Positions 26,147-33,346 of a stretch of 64,000 nt of DNA are shown one piece after another (positions within the stretch are counted from its first letter, which is position 1; each line of letters opens with the position of its first letter). This stretch comes from Hamadaea flava (lineage in GTDB: Bacteria > Actinomycetota > Actinomycetes > Mycobacteriales > Micromonosporaceae), in assembly GCF_024172085.1 (NCBI RefSeq), contig NZ_JAMZDZ010000001.1, positions 2,914,001 through 2,978,000 of the forward strand, written 5' to 3'. The notes beneath the pieces are model-generated. The model did no database searches and had not been told where the DNA came from. It worked only from the letters and a program-made list of their open reading frames with translations. Made by a program: the position numbers and the translations under genes.

Positions 26147-27241
26147 TCAGCCGAAGGTCAGCACGGGTTTGACCGCCGTGCCGTCGCGCATCCCGGCCAC
26201 GGCGGCGGCGATGTCCTCGAAGGCGAACGTCGTGACGAGGCGATCCACGGGGAACAGGCCGCGCTGGTAGAGACCGACCAGCTCGGGGATGAAGCGCGCC
26301 GGGTCCACATCCCCCTCGATCACCCCGTGTACCCGGACGCCCTTGGTGAGCAGGCTCATCACGTCGAACTCGACCTTGGCACCGATGCCGAGCAGGGCGA
26401 GTTCACCCCTCGGCCGCAGGGCGGCGACGGCCTGCCGGAGCACGTCCGACCGGCTGGTGGTGTCCACGACGTACTGCGCGCCGCCACGGGTCAGATCGAG
26501 CACAGTGGAGACGAAGTCGCCGTCCGCTGTTGGATCCAGGACGGCCGTGGCGCCCAACTCGGTGGCCAGCGCGCGGCGCGATGCGACCGGCTCGACGACG
26601 ATGACTGGATCGCAGCCCACCACGACGGCGGCCAGGAGCGTACTGAGCCCCACCCCGCCGGCCCCGATCACCATCAGCGAGCTGCCCGGCTCGGGACGCA
26701 GCCGGTTGACCACCGTCCCGGCGCCCGTCTGCACGCCACAGCCCAACGGCGCGGCCACGGCAGGCGGCAACTCGGCGGGCACCCGGACCGTGTTGCGCGC
26801 GTGGGTGATCGCATACGTCGCGAAGCTCGACTGGCCGAAGAACGCGCCGAACACGGGCGCGCCGTCGCGCGACAGCGGAGTGCTGCCGTCGGCCCGGCCC
26901 CCGGCGGTGTTCAAGATCCGCTGAGAGTGGCAGTAGGCCGGGTGGCCGGCCACGCACTGCTCACACCGGCCACAGCTGTCGAAGGTCAGGCAGACGTGGT
27001 CACCCACCGCGAGACCCGCCACCTGCTCGCCGACCGCCTCGACCACACCGGCCCCCTCATGCCCGAAGACCATCGGGGTACGCCGTTGCGGCCAGCCGGC
27101 CTGCATACCGAGGTCGGTGTGGCACACACCCGCGGCGGTCATCCGGACCAGGACCTCGTCGGGCCGGGGCGCTTCCAGGTCCACCGCCTGAACGACGAAG
27201 GGCCCGCCCGGATTCTCCGTGATGGCAGCTCGGATCTGCAT
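26147..27241 (-). CDS. zinc-dependent alcohol dehydrogenase (aryl/NDMA-type MDR)
   Basis: 364-residue medium-chain dehydrogenase. Catalytic zinc ligands lie in GVCHTDLG and GHEGAGVVEAVG, and the structural zinc lobe is CGRCEQCVAGHPAYC. The Rossmann motif is VIGAGGVGLSTLLAAV. It resembles class III-like and benzyl-alcohol dehydrogenases, and acts on primary alcohols or the reverse. It lies upstream of lcp on the same strand and 25 bases after the DUF4334 gene, so DUF4334-ADH are probably co-transcribed. It could balance alcohol and aldehyde forms of isoprenoid oligomers, though the substrate is unproven. Confidence 0.9.
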   Translation of the reverse strand: MQIRAAITENPGGPFVVQAVDLEAPRPDEVLVRMTAAGVCHTDLGMQAGWPQRRTPMVFGHEGAGVVEAVGEQVAGLAVGDHVCLTFDSCGRCEQCVAGHPAYCHSQRILNTAGGRADGSTPLSRDGAPVFGAFFGQSSFATYAITHARNTVRVPAELPPAVAAPLGCGVQTGAGTVVNRLRPEPGSSLMVIGAGGVGLSTLLAAVVVGCDPVIVVEPVASRRALATELGATAVLDPTADGDFVSTVLDLTRGGAQYVVDTTSRSDVLRQAVAALRPRGELALLGIGAKVEFDVMSLLTKGVRVHGVIEGDVDPARFIPELVGLYQRGLFPVDRLVTTFAFEDIAAAVAGMRDGTAVKPVLTFG

Positions 27242-27266
27242 GATCGACTCCTCCGCACGGCCGGGC

Positions 27267-27737
27267 TCAGGCGACCCGCTCGAGCACGAAGTAGAAGAAC
27301 GGGCCGTCGTCGGCGAAGTGCTTGCCGTTCATGATCCCCATGAGCGTACGCTCGTCGACCCGCTTGAAATGGTCGAAGACCGGCTGGCCGTCGTACACCA
27401 TCGTCGCGGTCGACTCACCCCGGAACTCGACCGTCCACAAGCTGGCCTCGCCCTTGCCCAGCGCCTTGTTGGAGTACAACTCGCCGTCGTCGTCCCGGCA
27501 GATCAGCGGCTTGACGTCCTTGCGGCTCACGAAGGTCTTGCCGAACCACCGTGCCTGGTCCAGCTGCCCGTTGATCGGGTGCCCGGTGTCGAACTCGCCG
27601 CCCTTCCACTCGCCGAAGATCTCCTCGGGACGGACCGTGTCCAACGCGGCCCAGATCTCGTCGAGTTCGGCGGCCGAGACCCGGCCGTCCTGTCGGCGCA
27701 GTTCGGCGAAACGGGCCCGAGCCTTGTTCGCGTCCAT
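27267..27737 (-). CDS. DUF4334 / GXWXG-domain protein
   Basis: 156-residue cytoplasmic protein with the GxWxG signature (FGEWKGGEFDTGHP, about residues 39-53) followed by a DUF4334-type beta-rich domain ending in GPFFYFVLERV. Proteins of this type recur beside actinobacterial lipid and alcohol-oxidation genes; a lipocalin-like ligand-binding role is often suggested but the function is not established. ATG 27737 is preceded by GAGAGGA. Its upstream region contains the 11-base periodic repeats shared with the divergent DUF2236 gene. Confidence 0.82.
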   Translation of the reverse strand: MDANKARARFAELRRQDGRVSAAELDEIWAALDTVRPEEIFGEWKGGEFDTGHPINGQLDQARWFGKTFVSRKDVKPLICRDDDGELYSNKALGKGEASLWTVEFRGESTATMVYDGQPVFDHFKRVDERTLMGIMNGKHFADDGPFFYFVLERVA

Positions 27738-27748
27738 GACGGCGTCCT

Positions 27749-27808
27749 CTCGCTGGCGTCTCGCAGATGTCTCGCTGGCGTCTCACTGATGTCTCGCTGG
27801 CGCAGCGG
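27749..27808. repeat. helically phased 11-bp direct repeats between divergent genes
   Basis: On the minus strand GAGAC recurs every 11 bases (GAGACATCAGT, GAGACGCCAGC, GAGACATCTGC, GAGACGCCAGC), equal to two and a half copies of a 22-base unit at 27749-27770, 27771-27792 and 27793 onward. One repeat per helical turn in a divergent promoter region is how SARP or PhoP-type direct-repeat operators look. Confidence 0.7.
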
Positions 27809-27910
27809 CACTCGAAGCCGGCGGCGCCGGATCCTGGGGCAGAGGATAGACAGCCGACGGCCCTTGACACGAGCGGCGTCGTTGCCGACCCTGCTTGCGA
27901 GGTGGTCGCG

Positions 27911-28819
27911 ATGGCTGGTGGCGGTCGGTACCGATGGTTGCGTCGCATCGAGGCGCTCGATCCCCTGCACGACCATCACGAGATCTACCGGATCTCGACA
28001 GGCTTCGAGTTCCCGTTCGACTATCAGCGGGCGCTGGAGTTCGCGCTGTTCCGCACGTACTGCGTACCGAGCATCTCGGCGCTGCTCGACGCGACCGGCG
28101 AGTTCCGGCTCCGCCCGCAACAGCGGTACGACGACACCGCCTTGCTGATGGCCGAGATGGTCGAGCACGGGTACGACTCGCCACGTGGCAAGCAGGCGCT
28201 GCGCGCGGTCAACCGGGCCCACTCCGCGTACGCGATCTCCAACGACGACATGCGCTATGTGCTGTCCACCTTCGTCTACGAGCCGATCGACTGGCTGGGC
28301 CGCTTCGGCTGGCGACCGCTGCACGAGCACGAGCGGCTGGCCGCGTTCCACTACTACCGCGCGGTCGGTGCTCGGATGGGCATCCACGACGTACCGGACG
28401 ACTTCGACGCGTTCTGGGACTTCAAGCGCGAGTACGAGCGCACGAAGTTCCGGTATGACCCGACCAACGAGCGCGTCGGCACGTACACCCTGGACCTGTT
28501 CGCGTCCTGGTATCCCGCGCCGTTGCGCCGCGCCGCCCGGCTCGGAGTGTTGGCGCTGCTACCCGTCGAACTGCGTACCGCGTTCGGCTTTCCGGCCGCG
28601 CCGCGCTGGGTGTCCGCGACGGTCAACGGCAGCTTGCGTACGCGGGCCTCTGCGGTTCGGCTGCTCCCACCGCGTACCAAGAGCAAACTGACCCGGGCAC
28701 CGCGAAACCGCACGTATCCCGGCTATCCCGAGGGATACCAGCCCGCGGACCTTGGCGCTCCCCCGCCATCGCCCGACCTCGACCCGAGCTGGCTGGCCCG
28801 CCCGGCGGACCGCCGGTGA
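27911..28819 (+). CDS. second DUF2236/MpaB-family (Lcp-superfamily) protein
   Basis: 302 residues, no signal peptide, so cytoplasmic unlike Lcp. Homology to Lcp is visible around the heme pocket: R72-x-x-x-T76 (RYDDT) matches the R158..T162 pair of the Lcp at 24732, H104 in NRAHSAYAISNDDM matches the proximal heme ligand, and ISNDDMRYVL aligns with ISNGDILITF. The distal lysine of Lcp is replaced by aspartate (D75), so the closed Lys-heme state described for Lcp cannot form. ATG 27911 has GAGGTGG upstream. A heme-dependent oxygenase or peroxygenase acting inside the cell on oligo-isoprenoids is possible; substrate unknown. It is divergent from the DUF4334 gene. Confidence 0.8.
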   Translation: MAGGGRYRWLRRIEALDPLHDHHEIYRISTGFEFPFDYQRALEFALFRTYCVPSISALLDATGEFRLRPQQRYDDTALLMAEMVEHGYDSPRGKQALRAVNRAHSAYAISNDDMRYVLSTFVYEPIDWLGRFGWRPLHEHERLAAFHYYRAVGARMGIHDVPDDFDAFWDFKREYERTKFRYDPTNERVGTYTLDLFASWYPAPLRRAARLGVLALLPVELRTAFGFPAAPRWVSATVNGSLRTRASAVRLLPPRTKSKLTRAPRNRTYPGYPEGYQPADLGAPPPSPDLDPSWLARPADRR

Positions 28820-28823
28820 CCGC

Positions 28824-29363
28824 CTAGCCGGCGAGTTCCACCGCCACGGCGACGGTGCTCGTGCTGGCCGCCTTCGCCGCGAGGGCGCCGAGGTCGAGTC
28901 GGTGGCCGCCGCGATCGGCGACCGCTCCAGCGGCGAGCCGCAGGTCGGCGACGGGCGAGCCGAACGCGGCCGACGCGGCCTCCAGCAGGCGCCGACGCGC
29001 CACCGCGACAGCGACTCGCACGGTCGTCACCTGGTGGTACGCCGCATCGGGCAGCGCATCGCCCAGCGCGACGTCGACCCGCTCCCGCGGCACGGACAGC
29101 TCCTGCGTGATCAGCGTGACCGACGTTGCGAGCGCCTCCCTCGAGGTGGCTCGCGGAACCACGAGCGTCACCGTCCCGTCCGGGTGGACCTCGATCGAGA
29201 TCAGCCGGGACGCCGGCAGCGCCACCGCGGTCCTGATGTCGTTGAGGCCGAGCAGGTCCTCGGTGGTAGCTGTGGGCGTCGCCGCCAGGTCGGCTGCGGT
29301 GACGAGGATCGGGGCGGCCAGCACGTACCCACGGAATCGTCGCCGGGCGACGGCTTCCACCAT
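28824..29363 (-). pseudogene. truncated OxiB-like molybdopterin aldehyde dehydrogenase subunit
   Basis: The 179-residue frame from ATG 29363 matches only the first quarter of the roughly 690-residue large subunits of isoquinoline-1-oxidoreductase-type aldehyde dehydrogenases. A twin-arginine-like N-terminus (ARRRFRGYVLAAPILV) is followed by LLGLNDIRTAVALPASRLIS, VHPDGTVTLVVPRA, then RVDVALGDALPD and GALAAKAAS, and a TAG stop. The MGQG-type motif expected after the LVVPRA strand is changed to TSREALATS. In Streptomyces sp. K30 oxiA and oxiB lie beside lcp and oxidise its aldehyde products. Here no OxiA [2Fe-2S] subunit and no catalytic C-terminal domains remain, so this is probably a decayed relic. 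Confidence 0.78.
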
Positions 29364-29742
29364 GGCCGTGGTCACCGGGGTGGGCCGGGCACGACATCGC
29401 GCCCGCCGAGTGGCTCCACGCTTCGCTCCTCCTGCGATCGGCCCGCCGAGGCGAGCATCGATGTGTTTGCACGCGCGCATCGCATGACAGCACACCGGCT
29501 CGGTGACCACAAGGCCCGCCCGGTTCCCGACTGTCCGGTCGGTCGGTACCAGCCGATGAACCTCCTCGACAAAGTCGAGGTTTCCAGATGAGAGCGAACA
29601 CACTGCTCAGCAGTCCATCGCAAGTGGACAGACATGCGCCGATCATGCGGGCATCTAGCCAACCGCGCGGTCGGTCGCGTACCTTGAAGAACTGATCGGT
29701 CGACGGCACGCGCGAAGACCGGAGCGACCAGGAGGCCCCGAG
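29364..29742. other. 379-base intergenic stretch with hairpin
   Basis: No gene is supported between the OxiB relic and the next acyl-CoA dehydrogenase. CCTCGAC (29564-29570) pairs with GTCGAGG (29574-29580) around AAA. The minus strand was checked for an OxiA-like cysteine motif and none was found. The promoter for the gene at 29743 should lie between about 29640 and 29730; GGTCGG and CGGTCG words cluster there (29668-29705). Confidence 0.5.
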
Positions 29743-30912
29743 GTGAACGCGAACGGTACGCAGAGCCTCTCCGCGCGGGTCCGCGAGTTCATCGACCATC
29801 GGGTGATCCCGGTCGAACACGCCGTCGAGACCGATCCCCAAATACTGGTGAAACTTCGCCGAGCGGCTCGCGAAGCGGGCGTGTTCGCCCCGTCGGCCCC
29901 CACCGAGTACGGCGGCCTGGGCCTGTCGATGCTCGGCCAGACCGACGTGCTGGAGGAGGCCGGACGGAGTCTGCCCGGCCCGCTCGTGCTGAACTGCGCC
30001 GCCCCCGACGAGGGCAACATGACGCTGCTGGAACACGTCGCCACACCCGCACAACGCGAGCAGTACCTTCGGCCGCTGGCCGCCGGCGACGTCCGTTCGG
30101 CGTTCGCCATGACCGAACCCGCCCCCGGTGCCGGGTCGGATCCCACCGCGCTCGCCACGTCCGCCGTACGTGACGGCGACGACTGGGTGATCGACGGCCA
30201 GAAGTGGTTCATCACTGGCGCCGACGGAGCGGGCTTCTTCATCGTGATGGCACGCACCGGCGCGGACGCCGCGACGATGTTCCTCGTCGACGCCGGCAAC
30301 CCCGGTCTGACGGTCGGCCGGCACATCCCGACCATCGACGCCGGGTTCACCGGCGGGCATTGCGAAGTGACGCTGGAGCGGTGTCGCGTTCGGTCGTCGG
30401 CGGTGCTGGGCGAGGTCGATCGCGGCTTCGCCAACGCCCAGGTCCGGCTCGGACCCGCTCGCCTGACGCACTGCATGCGCTGGCTCGGCGTCGCCCGCCG
30501 CGCGCACGAGATCATGCTCGGCTACGTCGTCGACCGGGAACTGTTCGGCAGCCGGCTCGCCGATCTCGGCCTCGCACAGCACCTCATCGCCGACAACGAG
30601 ATCGACCTCGCGGCGTCCCGGGCGCTGATCCGCACCGCCGCCGTGGCGCTCGACCAGGGCAGCCGGGCGAACCAGGAGACCTCGATCGCCAAGACGTTCG
30701 TCTCGGAGGCCGTCGGCCGCGTCGTCGACCGCTCCGTCCAATTGTGCGGCGCGCAGGGGGTCTCCCACGACCTGCCGCTGGCGCGGTTCCTGGCCGAGGT
30801 ACGCCCATTCCGCATCTACGACGGCGCGTCCGAGGCGCACCGCTGGGCGGTGGCCCGTCGTGCGGTCCGGCGATACGAGGCGGCCCGACCCGGTAAGCGG
30901 TCGCATGACTGA
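29743..30912 (+). CDS. acyl-CoA dehydrogenase, ACAD10/11-like
   Basis: 389-residue flavoprotein. It carries AMTEPAPGAGSDPTAL, IDGQKWFITGADGAGFF, VQLCGAQGVSHDLPLARF and ends RIYDGASEAHRWAVAR. The last motif resembles the xxDGPDEVHR end of ACAD10/ACAD11 and related FadE proteins rather than classical enzymes with YEG. GTG start with AGGAGG upstream. The next gene encodes an APH-fold phosphotransferase and overlaps it by eight bases; in animals these two activities are fused in ACAD10/11, which handle 4-hydroxyacyl-CoAs. A similar pair here could remove hydroxylated or branched intermediates. Confidence 0.88.
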   Translation: MNANGTQSLSARVREFIDHRVIPVEHAVETDPQILVKLRRAAREAGVFAPSAPTEYGGLGLSMLGQTDVLEEAGRSLPGPLVLNCAAPDEGNMTLLEHVATPAQREQYLRPLAAGDVRSAFAMTEPAPGAGSDPTALATSAVRDGDDWVIDGQKWFITGADGAGFFIVMARTGADAATMFLVDAGNPGLTVGRHIPTIDAGFTGGHCEVTLERCRVRSSAVLGEVDRGFANAQVRLGPARLTHCMRWLGVARRAHEIMLGYVVDRELFGSRLADLGLAQHLIADNEIDLAASRALIRTAAVALDQGSRANQETSIAKTFVSEAVGRVVDRSVQLCGAQGVSHDLPLARFLAEVRPFRIYDGASEAHRWAVARRAVRRYEAARPGKRSHD

Positions 30913-31975
30913 CGAGGCAGACCTGCCAGGTCTGCCCTTCGATCGGCTGGCGGCGTACCTGGGCGAACATCTGTCTGACGTGGATTCGGCGGCACCATGG
31001 CAGGCCCAGTCGCTCGCGGGCGGCCGCAGTAATCTCACTTACCGCATCGACCAAGGCACCCGGTCCTGGGTGCTGCGCCGGCCGCCGCTCGGCCATGTGA
31101 TGCCCAAGGCACACGACATGGCCCGCGAGTATCGCGTCCTGTGTGGCCTCGACCGTACCGCGGTGCCGAGCGCCCGGCCGTATCTGCTCTGCGAGGACGC
31201 GTCCGTCATCGGTGCGCCCTTCCTCGTCATGGAGCACGTCGAGGGCGTCGTGTTGTCGTCGGCGGCGGACTGCGCCGGCCTTTCCGCCGAGCGTGCCGCG
31301 GCGATCTCCGAAGTCCTCGTCCGGACGCTGGCCACGCTGCACGATGCCGACCTCACCGGCACCGGCCTGGAGACCTTCGGGCAACCGGCCGGCTACCTCA
31401 GCCGCCAGGCCGCGCTGTGGACCGCCCAATGGGAGCGGACCAAGGTACGAGACCTGCCCGGATTCGACCGGCTCGCCCGCTGGCTGGCCGACCGCACCGA
31501 CGCGTACGCCGACCGGCCGGCCACACTCGTGCACGGCGACTACCGCCTCGACAACCTCATCCTCGCGCCCGACACCGCCCGCGTACGCGCAGTGCTGGAC
31601 TGGGAGATGGCCACCCGCGGCGATCCGGTGTGCGACCTCGCGCTCCTGCTCGTCTACTGGACCGAGCCCGGCGACACCTTGCGACGACGCGTACCGGTGG
31701 CGCTCGGGGTGACCGACCGGCCGGGGTTCGGCGATCGCGCCGCCGTGCTGGGCGCGTACACCGCTCTCCGTCCGGTCGACGGCGACCACCTCGACGTATG
31801 CCTGGCGCTGACCTGTCTCAAGCTCGCGGTCATCATGGAGTCGATCTACTTCCGCCATCTCCAGGGCCAGCACCTGGGATCGGACGCGGCCGGCATGGCA
31901 GAGGCGTCCGCCGCGCTCGTCGAGCTGGGCCTGCGCGTCGCCGACGGACAGGGTGTCGCCGCGTTGGGCTCGTGA
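30905..31975 (+). CDS. APH-fold phosphotransferase, partner of the ACAD10/11-like dehydrogenase
   Basis: 356-residue aminoglycoside-phosphotransferase-fold protein. GGRSNLTYRI is the nucleotide-binding loop, LVHGDYRLDNLIL the catalytic HGDxxxxN segment and VLDWEMATRGDP the metal-binding D. The fold equals the kinase half of ACAD10/11, proposed to phosphorylate 4-hydroxyacyl-CoA before elimination by the dehydrogenase half. The ATGACTGA overlap with the preceding stop (30905-30912) indicates tight co-translation, supporting a joint pathway. Not an antibiotic-resistance gene on this evidence. Confidence 0.88.
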   Translation: MTDEADLPGLPFDRLAAYLGEHLSDVDSAAPWQAQSLAGGRSNLTYRIDQGTRSWVLRRPPLGHVMPKAHDMAREYRVLCGLDRTAVPSARPYLLCEDASVIGAPFLVMEHVEGVVLSSAADCAGLSAERAAAISEVLVRTLATLHDADLTGTGLETFGQPAGYLSRQAALWTAQWERTKVRDLPGFDRLARWLADRTDAYADRPATLVHGDYRLDNLILAPDTARVRAVLDWEMATRGDPVCDLALLLVYWTEPGDTLRRRVPVALGVTDRPGFGDRAAVLGAYTALRPVDGDHLDVCLALTCLKLAVIMESIYFRHLQGQHLGSDAAGMAEASAALVELGLRVADGQGVAALGS

Positions 31976-32044
31976 CGAGACCTGATTCGCCGCCCGACGG
32001 CGCGGCCTACCATGGCACGTCGGAGCCCAGTTCGAGGAGATCAC

Positions 32045-32680
32045 ATGACCGTTTCACGACCGGCTCGCCCCGCGTCGCGTACGCGTCGGCCGCGCACCGC
32101 GGACGACCGGCGTACCGAGATCGTCCTGAGGGCCTCCGAGCTGTTCGACGACGTCGGCTATCACCTGACCTCGATGGACGACATCGCCCGGGCGGTGGGG
32201 CTCGCCAAGCCGACGCTGTACCACTACTTCCCGAGCAAGGACAGCATCCTCCTCGCGATCCACGAGGAGTTCATCTCCATCCTGCTCGGCCGGCAGCGAC
32301 AGCGGCTGGAGCGGGACGACCGCGACGTCTCCGATCTGCTGCTCGACGTCATGGTGGACATCTGCGACCTGATGCGTACGCACCGCGGTTATGTCCGGGT
32401 CTTCTTCGAGCATCATCGCGAACTGCCGGACGCCTCCCGGCGGGAAGCCCTGGCGGCGCGCGACGCGTACTTCGACTCCGTCCGGGGGCTGTTCGAGCGC
32501 GGTCGCACCGAAGGCTTGGTCACCGGCGATCCGATGCTCAGCTCGATGGCGCTGTTCGGCATGTGCAACTGGGCATACCAGTGGTACGACCCGCGCGGGA
32601 CACTCACTTCGCTGGACGTCGCCCGCTACTTCCATCGGGTTCTGCTGCACGGCGTCGGAGCGACTCCCAGCCGGCCATAG
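32045..32680 (+). CDS. TetR-family regulator (KstR2-like)
   Basis: 211-residue TetR protein. The HTH occupies about residues 20-68 (ASELFDDVGYHLTSMDDIAR, then KPTLYHYFPSKDSIL), with a helical C-terminal domain rich in charged residues. The sequence style is that of the KstR2 group that controls acyl-CoA catabolism in actinobacteria, but its ligand is unknown. ATG 32045 has GAGGAG seven bases upstream and is preferred to GTG/ATG options at 32012. It follows the kinase gene by 69 bases on the same strand. Its 3' end overlaps a convergent TetR gene by 77 bases. Confidence 0.88.
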   Translation: MTVSRPARPASRTRRPRTADDRRTEIVLRASELFDDVGYHLTSMDDIARAVGLAKPTLYHYFPSKDSILLAIHEEFISILLGRQRQRLERDDRDVSDLLLDVMVDICDLMRTHRGYVRVFFEHHRELPDASRREALAARDAYFDSVRGLFERGRTEGLVTGDPMLSSMALFGMCNWAYQWYDPRGTLTSLDVARYFHRVLLHGVGATPSRP

Positions 32681-33239
32681 CGCAGGCGATGACCGTCTCC
32701 AATTCGGCCCGGGTGGCGCCGTCGCGGGCCTGGATCGACAGGCCGTGCACCACGGTCGTGTAGAACCGGGCGATCGCGTCCACATCGGCGGCCGGGGTTT
32801 CCGCGTCGGCGGCCAGGCATTCGCGGATGGCCTCGAACTGGCTGTGCCGCCGTTCGGCCAGAAAATCGCGTACCCGGTGATTCTCCACCGCCCCGGTGGG
32901 CGCGGCGAGCACGAGCAGGCAGCCACGCGGAGCGTCCGGGCGGGTGATCTCGTCGGCGGTGGCGCGCAGCATCGCCTCGATGGCGACCCGCGCGGACGGT
33001 TGGTCACGCAGCGCCCGCCGGGGCGCGGCGCCGGACAGCGTCCCGTACAGCGCGACGGCCTGGCGGAACAGGTCCTCCTTGCTGCCGAAGCAGGCGTAGA
33101 TGCTGGCTGAGGCGATCCCCATCGCCCCGGCCAGGTCGCTCAACGAGGTCCCCTCGTAACCGCGTTCCCAGAACACCTCCAGCGCTTGGCGCAGGGCCAC
33201 GTCCGCGTCGAATCCGCGCGGTCTGCCACGAGAAGCCAT
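32604..33239 (-). CDS. TetR-family repressor of the divergent quinone oxidoreductase
   Basis: 211 residues; the N-terminus MASRGRPRGFDADVALRQAL and ASIYACFGSKEDLFRQAV define a TetR HTH of the type often paired with redox enzymes. The C-terminal half (CLLVLAAPTGA, LSIQARDGATRAEL) is the TetR_C domain of that group. It is divergent from an MDR quinone oxidoreductase and the intergenic region contains two GTCGTTCGA boxes, a standard arrangement for local autoregulation. The 3' end overlaps the convergent TetR gene by 77 bases. Confidence 0.9.
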   Translation of the reverse strand: MASRGRPRGFDADVALRQALEVFWERGYEGTSLSDLAGAMGIASASIYACFGSKEDLFRQAVALYGTLSGAAPRRALRDQPSARVAIEAMLRATADEITRPDAPRGCLLVLAAPTGAVENHRVRDFLAERRHSQFEAIRECLAADAETPAADVDAIARFYTTVVHGLSIQARDGATRAELETVIACAMAGWESLRRRAAEPDGSSGRRPAK

Positions 33240-33253
33240 GCCTGAACCCCTAG

Positions 33254-33329
33254 ATATTTGTCGTTCGATCCAGAATACCTTGACTCGGCGCGGTGAGCGC
33301 TGCCAATATTTTTTGGTCGTTCGAAAAAT
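33254..33329 (+). promoter_or_regulatory. two TetR operator copies and promoter upstream of quinone oxidoreductase
   Basis: GTCGTTCGA occurs at 33260-33268 (in TATTTGTCGTTCGATCC) and at 33316-33324 (in TTTTTGGTCGTTCGAAAAA). The core TCGTTCGA is a near-perfect dyad. TTGACT (33280-33285) and CAATAT (33304-33309) form a promoter with 18-base spacing, with the second box over the likely start point, so binding would block transcription. Confidence 0.65.
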
Positions 33330-33346
33330 AATCGAAGGAGTCTCGT

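Noticed and set aside
26099-27334. 411-codon plus-strand frame over the alcohol dehydrogenase gene
   Set aside because: It is the antisense shadow of a protein with intact zinc-binding and Rossmann motifs.
29372-29662. Possible OxiA (2Fe-2S subunit) upstream of the OxiB relic
   Set aside because: No CxxxxC and C..C iron-sulfur cysteine pattern is found in any minus-strand frame here.
28723-31038. 771-codon minus-strand frame across the OxiB relic and the acyl-CoA dehydrogenase
   Set aside because: Lacks any protein-like segment; the acyl-CoA dehydrogenase signatures lie on the plus strand.
30905-31975. Aminoglycoside phosphotransferase as an antibiotic-resistance gene
   Set aside because: Overlap with an ACAD10/11-like dehydrogenase and the catabolic context point to an acyl-CoA-related kinase.
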